This document shows, piece after piece, positions 30,933 through 39,216 of a stretch of DNA of 43,741 bases. Within the stretch, counting starts at the first letter, position 1. Each line of letters opens with the position of its first letter. The notes under the pieces were generated by a model. That model was not told the origin of the DNA, did no database searches, and worked only from the letters and a program-made list of their open reading frames with translations. A program made the position numbers and the translations under genes. This stretch comes from Nocardioides mangrovi (GTDB lineage: Bacteria > Actinomycetota > Actinomycetes > Propionibacteriales > Nocardioidaceae), in NCBI RefSeq assembly GCF_020073815.1, contig NZ_JAIQZJ010000023.1, positions 1-43,741 on the forward strand, read 5' to 3'.

Positions 30933-31528
30933 GTCGGCTCCTTCCCGAGCAGGTGGGCGGTGAGGTCGGTGGCGAGCTCGCGGGCCCGGCGCGACTCCAC
31001 GATGCCAGCCGCGGCGGCCCGCTGGCTCACCGCCGAGGGGGAGATGCCGAGGCGCTGTGCGACCTCGTCGTACGACCGGCCTTCGGTGACGAGGTCGGCG
31101 ACCTCCCAGCCCCGAGCCGTACGTCGCGCCAGCACGGCCGCCCAGAGCCACAGCACGGTCTCCAGGGCGCGGGTGCCGGGGTCGTCGCCCGCGACCCGGG
31201 TGTGCCACGGGCTGGTCTTGGCGGCGGTGACCGCCGCACGGGCGTGCAGGTAGGCCGTGCCACGGCCCGCGCGGGCGTGGTCGGGGAGCGGCTCCTCGAC
31301 CGGCCCCACGCCGACGCCGATGTTCCAGGTGTCCGCCCGCAGCAGCAGCCCGACGGCGTCGACGACCGCCTCGGGGGAGTCGAGCACGCCCTGGAGCTCG
31401 TCGCCGACGGTCCGCTCGAACGGCAGCCGGGTGGGCACGTCGGCGAGCGCGGTGAGCGCCTCGGGGATCAGGTCGCTCCCGGTGCGGCTGCCGCGCTGGT
31501 CCACGGTGAGGACCACGTACCCGGACAT
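30929..31528 (-). CDS. SatD-like DNA-binding protein
   Basis: The 199-residue protein has an N-terminal domain (YVVLTVDQRGSRTGSDLI, then FERTVGDELQGVL), which resembles nucleotide-cyclase-like SatD sequences, and a C-terminal helix-turn-helix (SYDEVAQRLGISPSAVSQRA, residues about 150-172). This suggests a transcription regulator with a sensing domain. It is translationally coupled to the membrane protein gene downstream. Its promoter region holds a pair of TTAGGYTATTYCC direct repeats, probably its own operator. The SatD name comes from general resemblance, and the ligand is unknown. Confidence 0.65.
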   Translation of the reverse strand: MSGYVVLTVDQRGSRTGSDLIPEALTALADVPTRLPFERTVGDELQGVLDSPEAVVDAVGLLLRADTWNIGVGVGPVEEPLPDHARAGRGTAYLHARAAVTAAKTSPWHTRVAGDDPGTRALETVLWLWAAVLARRTARGWEVADLVTEGRSYDEVAQRLGISPSAVSQRAAAAGIVESRRARELATDLTAHLLGKEPT

Positions 31529-31545
31529 GCTCCGAGGCTAGTTCA

Positions 31546-31586
31546 GGGAATAACCTAATGCAAGAACAATGAAGGAAATAGCCTAA
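31546..31586 (-). promoter_or_regulatory. Tandem operator candidate upstream of the SatD-like gene
   Basis: GGGAATAACCTAA (31546-31558) and GGAAATAGCCTAA (31574-31586) match at 11 of 13 positions and lie 28 bp apart. On the transcribed strand they read TTAGGYTATTYCC. The stretch is A/T-rich against a G/C-rich background, and the distal copy overlaps the methyltransferase stop codon. Confidence 0.55.
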
Positions 31587-32098
31587 CGGCGGCCGATGAT
31601 GCCGACCACCGGCGGCGCCTTCTGATCGACGACCGACACCCGGAAGCCGCCCTCCTGCAGTGCCTGCGACGCCTTGCGCACGATGTTCGGCACCAGTTCG
31701 GGACGGTTGGCCTCGTAGAAGAGGTAGACCGCGCCGCCGGGCAGCACGCGCTCGTGCAGCAGCGCGATCTCGTCGGCGCAGGAGCGCACCCAGAAGAGGT
31801 TGACGTTGAAGGCGAAGACCTTGTTCAGCCGCTTGACCGGCACCCGCAGCGTGGCCAGGTCGATCTGCCGCACCGTCAGCCGCCCGGCGTCCACGTGGCG
31901 CTGGCAGCGCCGCTTCGTGCGGTCGACGCCGGACTCGGACCGGTCGATGGCGAAGAGCTTCCCGGTCTCCAGGCGCTCGCAGATGAGCTCCGCTCCGGCA
32001 CCCGGACCGCATCCGATCTCCAGGATGCTGTCGCTCGGCTGGACGTCCATGAGGTCCACCGCCCAGCGGATCCGTGGCGGGATGGTCTGCAACACCAT
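31583..32098 (-). CDS. Class I SAM-dependent methyltransferase
   Basis: The 171-residue protein shows the SAM-binding motif I SILEIGCGPGAGAELIC (about residues 24-40), an acidic residue at the end of strand 2 (LFAIDRSESGV) and later Rossmann elements (RLNKVFAFNVNLFW, LPGGAVYLFYEANRPE). It is short, without a clear substrate-recognition addition, so small-molecule methylation is possible. The substrate is not deducible. The ATG at 32098 is only 30 bp from the divergent dapB start, so the two promoters overlap. Confidence 0.85.
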   Translation of the reverse strand: MVLQTIPPRIRWAVDLMDVQPSDSILEIGCGPGAGAELICERLETGKLFAIDRSESGVDRTKRRCQRHVDAGRLTVRQIDLATLRVPVKRLNKVFAFNVNLFWVRSCADEIALLHERVLPGGAVYLFYEANRPELVPNIVRKASQALQEGGFRVSVVDQKAPPVVGIIGRR

Positions 32099-32115
32099 GG
32101 GGCAAGACTGCCAGA

Positions 32116-32121
32116 TAGGTT
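32116..32121 (+). promoter_or_regulatory. Putative -10 box (TAGGTT) for leaderless dapB
   Basis: TAGGTT lies seven nt before the dapB GTG, giving a leaderless layout as seen for ribF and paaA. The 30-bp divergent gap must also contain the methyltransferase promoter. Confidence 0.5.
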
Positions 32122-32128
32122 GACGTTC

Positions 32129-32881
32129 GTGAGTCAGGTGCGAGTCGGCGTCCTCGGGGCGCGGGGCAAGGTCGGGTCCGAGGTGTGTCGCGCGGTCGAG
32201 GCCGCCGAGGGGATGGAGCTCGTCGCCGCGGTCGACGCCGGTGACGCGGTCGACACGCTCGTGACCGCGGGAGCCCAGGCGGTGGTGGACTTCACGCACC
32301 CCGACGTCGTCATGGACAACCTCGAGTTCTGCATCGACCACGGCATCCACGCCGTCGTCGGTACGACGGGCTTCGACGACGCCCGGCTCGACACGCTGCG
32401 CGGCTGGCTGGCCGACGCGCCGTCGGTCGGCGTGCTGATCGCCCCCAACTTCTCCATCGGCGCGATCCTGATGATGCGCTTCGCGGCCGCGGCCGCGCCG
32501 TTCTACGAGTCGGTCGAGGTCGTCGAGCTGCACCACCCGACCAAGGCCGACGCCCCCTCCGGCACCGCCCGCCGGACCGCCGAGCTGATCGCGGCGGCCC
32601 GCCACGACGCCGGGCTGGGCCCGGTGCCGGACGCGACCTCGACGGGCCTCGACGGGGCTCGCGGCGCCGTGGTCGACGGCATCCACGTGCACGGCCTGCG
32701 GGTGCGCGGCCTGGTCGCCCACCAGGAGGTCATCCTGGGCGGACCGGGGGAGACGCTCACCATCCGCCACGACTCCCTCGACCGCGCGTCCTTCACCCCC
32801 GGCGTCCTCGCGGGGCTGCGGGCGATCGACACCCACCCGGGCCTCACCGTCGGGCTGGAGCACTTCCTCGATCTCGACTGA
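32129..32881 (+). CDS. dapB: 4-hydroxy-tetrahydrodipicolinate reductase
   Basis: DapB reduces hydroxytetrahydrodipicolinate with NAD(P)H in lysine and diaminopimelate synthesis. The 250-residue protein has the N-terminal nucleotide-binding motif VGVLGARGKVGSEV, the VDFTHPD block, TTGFD and the catalytic block ELHHPTKADAPSGTA with the two histidines and lysine. GTG at 32129 is the start because a TAGGTT box precedes it directly and the conserved N-terminus begins there. It lies at the end of the rpsO-pnp-M16-dapB block typical of actinobacteria. Confidence 0.96.
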   Translation: MSQVRVGVLGARGKVGSEVCRAVEAAEGMELVAAVDAGDAVDTLVTAGAQAVVDFTHPDVVMDNLEFCIDHGIHAVVGTTGFDDARLDTLRGWLADAPSVGVLIAPNFSIGAILMMRFAAAAAPFYESVEVVELHHPTKADAPSGTARRTAELIAAARHDAGLGPVPDATSTGLDGARGAVVDGIHVHGLRVRGLVAHQEVILGGPGETLTIRHDSLDRASFTPGVLAGLRAIDTHPGLTVGLEHFLDLD

Positions 32882-32902
32882 GCCGCCGGAAGACCTCCGT
32901 CC

Positions 32903-32916
32903 TGCACGTTCGTGCA
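32903..32916. repeat. Dyad TGCACG-TT-CGTGCA after dapB
   Basis: A perfect 6-bp dyad nested in a wider CCTGCA...TGCAGG symmetry lies 21 nt after the dapB stop and about 100 nt before the M4 protease gene. It may be a terminator stem or an operator of the protease gene. Confidence 0.5.
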
Positions 32917-33014
32917 TTGCAGGAAGTCGCGGGTAGCCCCACGCCGGGCAGGTCGTTGAGGGTGGCACGGCTGCGTGACCCGCAGCCTCCACTTCACGAC
33001 GAGAGGGACCTTCC

Positions 33015-34628
33015 ATGCGCAGAATCTCGGGGATCGCCGCTGCGGCGGTCCTGGCGCTCACCACGGTCGGGGCGCAGGTCGCGCTCCAGACCTCGGCCAG
33101 CCAGGCAGCCGCACCGGCGGCTCAGCGGATCACGGTCAAGGACGCCGTCGCGGCCCTCGAGGCCCACCCGGCCGGTCGCACGACCGCCGGCACGACGTAC
33201 GCCGTCACCGACCGGATCGTCGACGCCGACGGCACCACCCACACCCGCCTCGCCCGCACCTACCGCGGGCTGCCGGTCCTCGGCGGCGACCTGGTCGTCC
33301 ACCAGGGTCCGCAGGCGGCGTGGGAGGGCGTGAGCCAGACCCTCGTGAAGTCCGTCCGTCTCAGCACCACACCCGACCTCACCGCCGCCGCGGCGACCAC
33401 CACGGCGCTCGCGAAGGCCCCCGCGACCCGCACCATCACCGGCGCGACCCGCGAGTCCCGTCGTCTGGTCGTCGACGCCACCACCGGCACCCCGCGCCTC
33501 GCGTGGGAGGTCGTCACCGGCGGCACCCAGGCCGACGGCACGCCCAGCCGCCTCGCGACGTACGTCGACGCGGCCAGCGGCCGGGTGCTCTGGCGCGAGC
33601 AGCAGATCGAGACCGTCGACGGCTCCGGTCAGACGCTCTACAGCGGCACGGTCCCGCTCAGCGTCACCAAGTCGGGCTCGACCTACCAGCTCAAGAACGA
33701 CGGCATCCGCGGCAACACCTACACGACCGACCTCAACAACAAGGAGGACTCGCTCGTCTGCCAGCTCTTCGGCCGCAACTGCGCGACCGGGACGCTGATC
33801 ACCTCGACGACGACCACCTTCGGCAACGGCCTGACCAGCAACCGTGCGAGCGCCGGCGCCGACGCGCAGTACGGCAGCAACGAGACCTGGGACTTCTACA
33901 AGGCCACGTTCAACCGCGACGGCATCTTCGGCACCGGCGCCGGCTCCTACAACCGGGTCCACTACGGCAAGAACTACGTCAACGCCTTCTGGGACGGCAC
34001 CAAGATGACGTACGGCGACGGCGACGGCACCAGCTACGGTCCGCTGGTCTCCCTCGACGTGGCCGGCCACGAGATGAGCCACGGCGTCACCGAGAACACC
34101 GCGGGCCTCGACTACTCCGGTGAGTCCGGCGGCCTCAACGAGGCGACCTCGGACATCTTCGGCACGATGGTCGAGTTCTACGCCGCCAACGGCAACGACC
34201 CGGGCGACTACCTGATCGGCGAGGAGTTCGACCTCAAGAACCACGTCGGCCTGCGCCGGATGGACAACCCCGCCTCGGACGGCTCGTCGCTCAACTGCTG
34301 GTCCGCCACCGCGGGCAACTCCGACGTCCACTACTCCTCGGGCATCGGCAACCACTTCTTCTACCTGCTGTCCGAGGGCTCGGGCGCGAAGACGCTCAAC
34401 GGCGTCTCCTACAACAGCCCGACCTGCAACGGCTCGACGGTCACCGGCATCGGTCGCGACGCGGCCGCGGCCATCTGGTACCGCGCGCTCACGGTCTACA
34501 TGACCTCCAGCACCAACTACGCCGGTGCGCGCACCGCCACGCTGAACGCCACCAAGGACCTCTACGGCGCGAGCAGCACGCAGTACACCGCGGTCGCCGC
34601 CGCCTGGAGCGCGGTCAACGTGAACTGA
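33015..34628 (+). CDS. Secreted M4 (thermolysin-family) metalloprotease
   Basis: The 537-residue preproprotein has a signal peptide (MRRISGIAAAAVLALTTVGA), a propeptide with FTP-like sequence (RTYRGLPVLGGDLVVH, about 75-90) and a PepSY-like segment (RLAWEVVTGG). The M4 catalytic domain follows. Zinc ligands are H352 and H356 in GHEMSHGVTENTAGL and E376 in GGLNEATSD. The late histidine lies in SDVHYSSGIGNHFFYLL. ATG follows GAGAGGGA. Such enzymes are exported and self-process to degrade extracellular protein. It seems monocistronic and ends before a REP-like palindrome. Confidence 0.96.
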   Translation: MRRISGIAAAAVLALTTVGAQVALQTSASQAAAPAAQRITVKDAVAALEAHPAGRTTAGTTYAVTDRIVDADGTTHTRLARTYRGLPVLGGDLVVHQGPQAAWEGVSQTLVKSVRLSTTPDLTAAAATTTALAKAPATRTITGATRESRRLVVDATTGTPRLAWEVVTGGTQADGTPSRLATYVDAASGRVLWREQQIETVDGSGQTLYSGTVPLSVTKSGSTYQLKNDGIRGNTYTTDLNNKEDSLVCQLFGRNCATGTLITSTTTTFGNGLTSNRASAGADAQYGSNETWDFYKATFNRDGIFGTGAGSYNRVHYGKNYVNAFWDGTKMTYGDGDGTSYGPLVSLDVAGHEMSHGVTENTAGLDYSGESGGLNEATSDIFGTMVEFYAANGNDPGDYLIGEEFDLKNHVGLRRMDNPASDGSSLNCWSATAGNSDVHYSSGIGNHFFYLLSEGSGAKTLNGVSYNSPTCNGSTVTGIGRDAAAAIWYRALTVYMTSSTNYAGARTATLNATKDLYGASSTQYTAVAAAWSAVNVN

Positions 34629-34699
34629 TCCGCCACCCCGCCGCACAGGGGCTCGCGTCGACCACGGATCGCGCGGGTCCCTGTGCCTTGTCCGGAGGT

Positions 34700-34788
34700 G
34701 GTTTCGAGGCTCGTCGCTGGCGCTCCTCGCACCTCAACCACCGTGCGCTCACGGCGGTTGAGGTGCGAGCGCAGCGAGCCTCGAAACC
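34700..34788. repeat. 89-bp imperfect palindromic intergenic element
   Basis: GGTTTCGAGGCTCG at the left end pairs with CGAGCCTCGAAACC at the right, and inner GCACCTCAACC pairs with GGTTGAGGTGC around a short loop. I associate this type of sequence with REP- or MITE-like elements scattered in Nocardioides-type genomes, although copy number cannot be counted here. It can also end M4 protease transcripts. Confidence 0.75.
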
Positions 34789-34898
34789 CCGTGAGCGCGG
34801 CGGGGTCGGTGCCCTGCCTTCACTCACCGAAGTTCGACGCGCCCGTCACGGCTTCGCAAGCTCAGCCGTGGGGCTTGCTCAATCTCCCCGTCGCCACG

Positions 34899-34923
34899 CC
34901 GTGACCTCCTCCGTAGGTCACGG
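34899..34923 (-). terminator. Hairpin at the end of the zinc dehydrogenase gene
   Basis: CCGTGACC and GGTCACGG form an 8-bp stem overlapping the dehydrogenase stop. A second dyad, CACGGCT...AGCCGTG, lies at 34847-34870. No other gene is seen in 34629-34917. Confidence 0.55.
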
Positions 34924-35976
34924 CTCGACGGTGACCTTGATGGCCTCGCCGTTCTTGACGATCTGGAAGGCGTCGAGCACCCGCTCGAGCGGGACGTGCT
35001 CGGTGATGAGGTCCTTGACCGGCACCTGGCCGGTGGAGATGTACTCCAGGGCCCGCTTGTTGTGCTCGGGTGCGGAGCCGTTGGCACCGTGGATGTGCAG
35101 CTGGCGGTAGTGCACGACGTTGGAGTCGCAGGTGATGGTCGGGTTGGTCTTCGGCAGTCCGCCGAAGAAGGAGATGCGGCCGTTGCGGGCGGCCATCGCG
35201 ATGGCCTGCTCCTGGGTGATGTTGGCGGCGGTCGCCGTGATGATGACGTCGGCGCCGCGCCCGCCGGTGAGCTCCATGACCCGCTCGACCACGTCGACCT
35301 CGGCGGCGTTGATGGTCTCCTCGGGCTGCACCGCGTCGGCGGACATCTTGAGACGCTCGGCGTTGACGTCGACCAGGTAGACCGGGCCGGCCTGGTGGAC
35401 GCCGCGGGCGATCCGGATGTGCATGCAGCCGATCGGGCCGGCACCGAAGACGACCACGGTGTCGCCGGCCTCGATGCCGAGCAGCTCCTGGGCGTTGATC
35501 GCGCAGGCGAACGGCTCGGCGGCCGACGCCTCGTCGTACCCGACGTTGTCGGGGATGCGGTTGAGGCCGTCGACCTTGAGCACCTGCTTCGGCACGATCA
35601 TGTACTCGGCGAAGCCGCCGTCGTACTGGTAGCCGACCGACGTCTGGTTCTGGCAGACGGCCATCCAGCCCTTGGTGCACTCGTAGCACTCGCCGCACGG
35701 AACGGCCGCGATGACCTGGGCGCGGTCGCCGACCTTCCAGTCGCTGCCGTACGTCGCGTTGACGTCGGCGCCGACCTCGACGACCTCGCCGGCGATCTCG
35801 TGGCCGATGGTCCGCGGGGGAGTGAGGTTCTGGTGACCGTTGTAGAAGATCTTCACGTCGGTGCCGCAGGTCGAGCAGTTGCGCACCCGGAGCTTCACCT
35901 CGTCGGGGCCGCACTCGGGCTCGGGGACGTCCTCGAGCCGGACGTCCTCGGGTGCGTAGAAGCGCAGGGCCTTCAT
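34918..35976 (-). CDS. Zinc-dependent alcohol/polyol dehydrogenase (MDR family)
   Basis: The 352-residue protein is a medium-chain dehydrogenase. Catalytic zinc ligands are visible in CSTCGTD (first Cys), GHEIAGEV (His-Glu) and the AAEPFACA region. The structural-zinc cysteines are mostly in PCGECYECTKGWMAVC. The NAD-binding motif is VVFGAGPIGCMH (about residue 173). It is divergent from the mannitol-type EIICBA gene at 36189 with a shared 212-bp control region, so it may oxidise a polyol phosphate produced by that permease. A classical mannitol-1-phosphate dehydrogenase is not present here. The substrate remains a guess. Confidence 0.9.
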   Translation of the reverse strand: MKALRFYAPEDVRLEDVPEPECGPDEVKLRVRNCSTCGTDVKIFYNGHQNLTPPRTIGHEIAGEVVEVGADVNATYGSDWKVGDRAQVIAAVPCGECYECTKGWMAVCQNQTSVGYQYDGGFAEYMIVPKQVLKVDGLNRIPDNVGYDEASAAEPFACAINAQELLGIEAGDTVVVFGAGPIGCMHIRIARGVHQAGPVYLVDVNAERLKMSADAVQPEETINAAEVDVVERVMELTGGRGADVIITATAANITQEQAIAMAARNGRISFFGGLPKTNPTITCDSNVVHYRQLHIHGANGSAPEHNKRALEYISTGQVPVKDLITEHVPLERVLDAFQIVKNGEAIKVTVEP

Positions 35977-36035
35977 CGTCGTTGTCCTCTCCCGGGAGCT
36001 CGTGAATGGGTCGTCACATCCGTCGGAGCGTACCG

Positions 36036-36053
36036 CATGTCTGTGGAGACATG
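36036..36053. promoter_or_regulatory. Operator-like inverted repeat between dehydrogenase and EIICBA
   Basis: CATGTCT-GTGG-AGACATG is a perfect 7-bp dyad, followed by ACATGT and CATGTT near-copies, in the divergent control region. It may bind a polyol-responsive regulator. Confidence 0.45.
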
Positions 36054-36076
36054 TCCGTTCATGTTGGATTGACCCC

Positions 36077-36106
36077 TTGACTGAGGCAAACGAGGCGGCA
36101 TATAAA
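36077..36106 (+). promoter_or_regulatory. Strong sigma70-like promoter for the mannitol-type PTS gene
   Basis: TTGACT (36077-36082), an 18-bp spacer and TATAAA (36101-36106) form an unusually good match to the bacterial consensus for this G/C-rich genome. Transcription should begin near 36113, leaving about 75 nt of leader. Confidence 0.6.
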
Positions 36107-36122
36107 CGCATTCACAGATTCG

Positions 36123-36138
36123 GGTGACTGGCATCACA
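36123..36138 (+). promoter_or_regulatory. CRP-like site in the EIICBA leader
   Basis: GGTGACTGGCATCACA holds GTGA-N6-TCAC, the core of CRP/GlxR-type sites. Its position just after the predicted transcription start would suit repression or a roadblock rather than activation. Confidence 0.45.
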
Positions 36139-36188
36139 GGCCAGCCCCACGTTCGCGCCGGCTCGCCGGCCGTCCGAGAGAAGGTTCG

Positions 36189-38207
36189 ATGTCCTCCACC
36201 ACAGGTGCTCCCCGATCGCCGGGCGGTGCGCGTGTCCACGTGCAGCGGTTCGGCACGTTCCTGTCGAACATGGTGCTCCCCAACATCGGCGCGTTCATCG
36301 CCTGGGGCTTCATCACCGCGCTGTTCATCCAGACCGGCTGGATCACGCTCATCGGCGACAAGATCTTCGGCTACCCGGCCGGGCTCGACGCCGGCCAGTA
36401 CGACTACGGCTTCGTCTCCAAGCTCGGTGGCTGGGACGCCGACGGCGGCGGCATCGTCGGGCCGATGATCACCTACCTGCTGCCGATCCTGATCGGCTAC
36501 ACCGGCGGCCGGATGGCCTACGGCGGCGACGCGATCCGCGGCGGCGTCGTCGGCGCGATCGCCACCATGGGCGCGGTGACCGGCGCCGACGTGCCGATGT
36601 TCCTCGGCGCGATGGTGATGGGTCCGCTCGGCGGCTGGTCGATGCGCAAGCTCGACGAGTCGTGGGAGGGCAAGATCAAGCCCGGCTTCGAGATGCTGGT
36701 CAACAACTTCTCCGCCGGCATCTGGGGCATGATCCTGGCGCTCGCCGGCTTCGCGGTCGCCGGACCCTTCGTGGAGCAGTTCTCCAAGGGCGCCGGCCAC
36801 GCGGTCGACTGGCTGGTCGGCCACAACCTGATGCCGCTCGCCTCGATCTTCGTCGAGCCGGCCAAGGTGCTCTTCCTCAACAACGCGATCAACCACGGCG
36901 TCTTCACCCCGCTCGGCATCAACGAGGCGGCGGAGAAGGGCCACTCGCTGCTCTTCCTCGTGGAGGCCAACCCCGGCCCCGGTCTCGGCCTGCTGCTCGC
37001 CTTCACCTTCTTCGGCAAGGGCTTCGCCAAGGCCTCGGCCCCGGGCGCGATCCTCATCCAGTTCGTCGGCGGTATCCACGAGATCTACTTCCCCTACGTG
37101 CTGATGAAGCCCAAGCTGATCGTCGCGCTGATCCTCGGCGGCATGACCGGCGTGGCCACCAACCAGGCGCTCGACACCGGCCTGCGCAGCCCCGCCTCGC
37201 CGGGATCGATCATCGCGGTCTGGCTCTCCGCCCCGGCGAGCAGCCTCTTCGGCGTCACCCTCTCGGTGGTGCTCGCGGCCGCGGTGACCTTCCTGGTCGC
37301 CAGCTTCCTGCTCCGCATGGAGAAGGGCGACGACGAGGGTGACCTCACCGGCGCCACGGCGGCCATGGAGGCGATGAAGGGCAAGAAGTCCCTGGCCTCC
37401 TCGGTGCTCGCCACCGGCCACACCGGCGCGATCAGCTCCATCGTCTTCGCCTGCGACGCCGGCATGGGCTCCTCGGCCATGGGCGCCTCGGTGCTCCGCA
37501 AGAAGATCCAGGACGCCGGCTACGGCGACGTCACGGTCGTCAACAAGGCGATCTCGAGCCTGACCGACACCTACGACCTGGTGGTGACCCACCAGGACCT
37601 GACCGACCGAGCCACGCAGAAGACGCCGTCCGCGGTGCACGTGTCGGTGGACAACTTCATGTCGAGTCCGCGGTACGACGAGGTCGTCGAGCTCGTCCGC
37701 GAGCGCAACGGCGCCGGCAGCGGGGCACCCGTGGCGGTGGCCGAGGAGCAGGCGGACTCGGGACCGCTGCTCGCGGAGGAGTCGATCGTGCTCGACGGCG
37801 GTCCGGCGACCCGGGACGACGCGATCACCCGGGCCGGCGAGCTGCTGGTCGCGGCCGGCGCCGTCGACGCGTCGTACGTCGCGGCGATGCACGCCCGTGA
37901 GGCCTCGGTGAGCACGGCGATGGGCAACATGCTCGCGATCCCGCACGGCACCAACGAGGCGAAGGCCGACATCCGGCGCACGGCGCTCTCGTTCGTGCAC
38001 TACCCGCAGGGCATCAACTGGAACGGGCGTGAGGTCAAGTACGTCGTCGGCGTCGCCGCCCTCGGCAACGAGCACCTCAAGCTGATGGCCCAGCTGGCCG
38101 AGGTCTTCGTCAACCCCGAGCGCGTCCGGGAGCTCGAGCGGGCCAACTCGCCGCTCGACGTCATGGGCGTCCTCGGTCAGGTCCGCCGGCCCGCCCAGCA
38201 CGCCTAG
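36189..38207 (+). CDS. mtlA: Mannitol-type PTS permease EIICBA
   Basis: The 672-residue protein joins EIIC (about 20-370, with the conserved substrate block GGIHEIYFPYVL near 294-305), EIIB (about 410-510, phospho-cysteine in VFACDAGMGSSAMG, C422) and EIIA (about 530-668, phospho-histidine in NMLAIPHGTNEAK near residue 585). It takes up a hexitol, most likely mannitol, as its phosphate. ATG follows GAGAAGG. Phosphate should come from ptsI and ptsH in the same window. It is divergent from a zinc dehydrogenase that may use the product. No second pathway gene follows; azlD on the other strand is next. Confidence 0.94.
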   Translation: MSSTTGAPRSPGGARVHVQRFGTFLSNMVLPNIGAFIAWGFITALFIQTGWITLIGDKIFGYPAGLDAGQYDYGFVSKLGGWDADGGGIVGPMITYLLPILIGYTGGRMAYGGDAIRGGVVGAIATMGAVTGADVPMFLGAMVMGPLGGWSMRKLDESWEGKIKPGFEMLVNNFSAGIWGMILALAGFAVAGPFVEQFSKGAGHAVDWLVGHNLMPLASIFVEPAKVLFLNNAINHGVFTPLGINEAAEKGHSLLFLVEANPGPGLGLLLAFTFFGKGFAKASAPGAILIQFVGGIHEIYFPYVLMKPKLIVALILGGMTGVATNQALDTGLRSPASPGSIIAVWLSAPASSLFGVTLSVVLAAAVTFLVASFLLRMEKGDDEGDLTGATAAMEAMKGKKSLASSVLATGHTGAISSIVFACDAGMGSSAMGASVLRKKIQDAGYGDVTVVNKAISSLTDTYDLVVTHQDLTDRATQKTPSAVHVSVDNFMSSPRYDEVVELVRERNGAGSGAPVAVAEEQADSGPLLAEESIVLDGGPATRDDAITRAGELLVAAGAVDASYVAAMHAREASVSTAMGNMLAIPHGTNEAKADIRRTALSFVHYPQGINWNGREVKYVVGVAALGNEHLKLMAQLAEVFVNPERVRELERANSPLDVMGVLGQVRRPAQHA

Positions 38208-38220
38208 GACATGCACTAGG

Positions 38221-38520
38221 TCAGGCCAACCGCACCAACGCTGCTACGAGCGCGGCGCCGAACACCACGACCAGGAACGGCGCCCGCAGGAGCAGCAGCA
38301 CCACCGCGACACCCAGCCCGAGGGCGCGAGCATCGACCACGAGCTCGTGCCCTCGGGCGCATACCTGCACGGCGATGAGCGCCGCGAGCAGCGCGACCGG
38401 GATCAGGTCGGCGACCCGCTCGACGAGCGGACGCTCGAGGACGCGCGGCGGCACCGACAGCCCGGCCAGCTTGAGCAGGTAGCAGCCGATCCCGGCCGCG
38501 ACGATCGCGACCCAGATCAT
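38221..38520 (-). CDS. azlD: Branched-chain amino acid exporter small subunit AzlD-like
   Basis: The 99-residue protein has four hydrophobic segments and the family pattern GIGCYLLKLAGLSVP at the N-terminus, RVADLIPVALLAALI in the middle and LLRAPFLVVV near the C-terminus. AzlD pairs with AzlC to export branched-chain amino acids or analogues. The ATG overlaps the azlC stop by four bases, so the pair is translationally coupled. The assignment rests on size, topology and pairing. Confidence 0.85.
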   Translation of the reverse strand: MIWVAIVAAGIGCYLLKLAGLSVPPRVLERPLVERVADLIPVALLAALIAVQVCARGHELVVDARALGLGVAVVLLLLRAPFLVVVFGAALVAALVRLA

Positions 38521-39206
38521 GCGGGCTCACCGCGCGTGAGCAGCCCGGCGAGCAGGGCAACGGCCGCGGCCGCCAGGACGGGTACGCCGGCCGGGACCAC
38601 GGGCACGGTCGCCAGCGCGACCGCGGCCGCCGCCACGGCGACCAGCTGGTTGCGCCGGCCGTGCAGGCGCGGCCAGAGCAGCGCGAGGAAGGCCGCGCCC
38701 ACCGCGGCGTCGAGCCCGTAGCGGCGCGGGTCGCCGATCGCGTTGCCGGCCACGGCGCCGAGGAACGTCGCGAGGTTCCACAGCACGAAGATCGAGACGC
38801 CGGTGGTCAGGAAGCCGACCCGGGCCGCCTCCGTCGTCTCCCGCGTGACGCCCATCGCGGTCGACTCGTCGATGAGCACGTGCGCTGCGGTCGCGCGGCG
38901 CCACCCGGTGAAGCGCAGCAGCGGCGCCATCCGCAGCCCGTAGAGGGTGTTGCGGGTGCCGAGGAGCAGCGCGGTCAGCGCTCCGGAGATCGGCGCACCG
39001 CCCGCCGCGACCACGCCGACGAGCGCGAACTGGCTCGCGCCGGTGAAGACCAGCAGCGACAGGGCGCAGGTCTGGGCGACGGAGAGGCCGGCGGCCACCG
39101 AGACCGCGCCGAAGCCCACGCCGTACGCGCCGGTGGCGACGCCGACGCCCAGGCTGTCGCGGATGATCGCGGACCGCTCGCGGGGGTCGAGCGGCGCGTC
39201 GGTCAC
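38517..39206 (-). CDS. azlC: Branched-chain amino acid exporter large subunit AzlC-like
   Basis: The 229-residue membrane protein has about six to seven hydrophobic segments and the AzlC family blocks VFTGASQFALVGVVAAGG (about 54-71), LLGTRNTLYGLRMAPLL (80-97) and HVLIDESTAMGVTRE (109-123). GTG at 39206 is the start. It is coupled to azlD. A small membrane protein gene ends ten nt upstream on the same strand and may belong to the same transcript. Substrates in characterised systems are branched-chain amino acids. Confidence 0.92.
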   Translation of the reverse strand: MTDAPLDPRERSAIIRDSLGVGVATGAYGVGFGAVSVAAGLSVAQTCALSLLVFTGASQFALVGVVAAGGAPISGALTALLLGTRNTLYGLRMAPLLRFTGWRRATAAHVLIDESTAMGVTRETTEAARVGFLTTGVSIFVLWNLATFLGAVAGNAIGDPRRYGLDAAVGAAFLALLWPRLHGRRNQLVAVAAAAVALATVPVVPAGVPVLAAAAVALLAGLLTRGEPA

Positions 39207-39216
39207 GCCGGGAACG

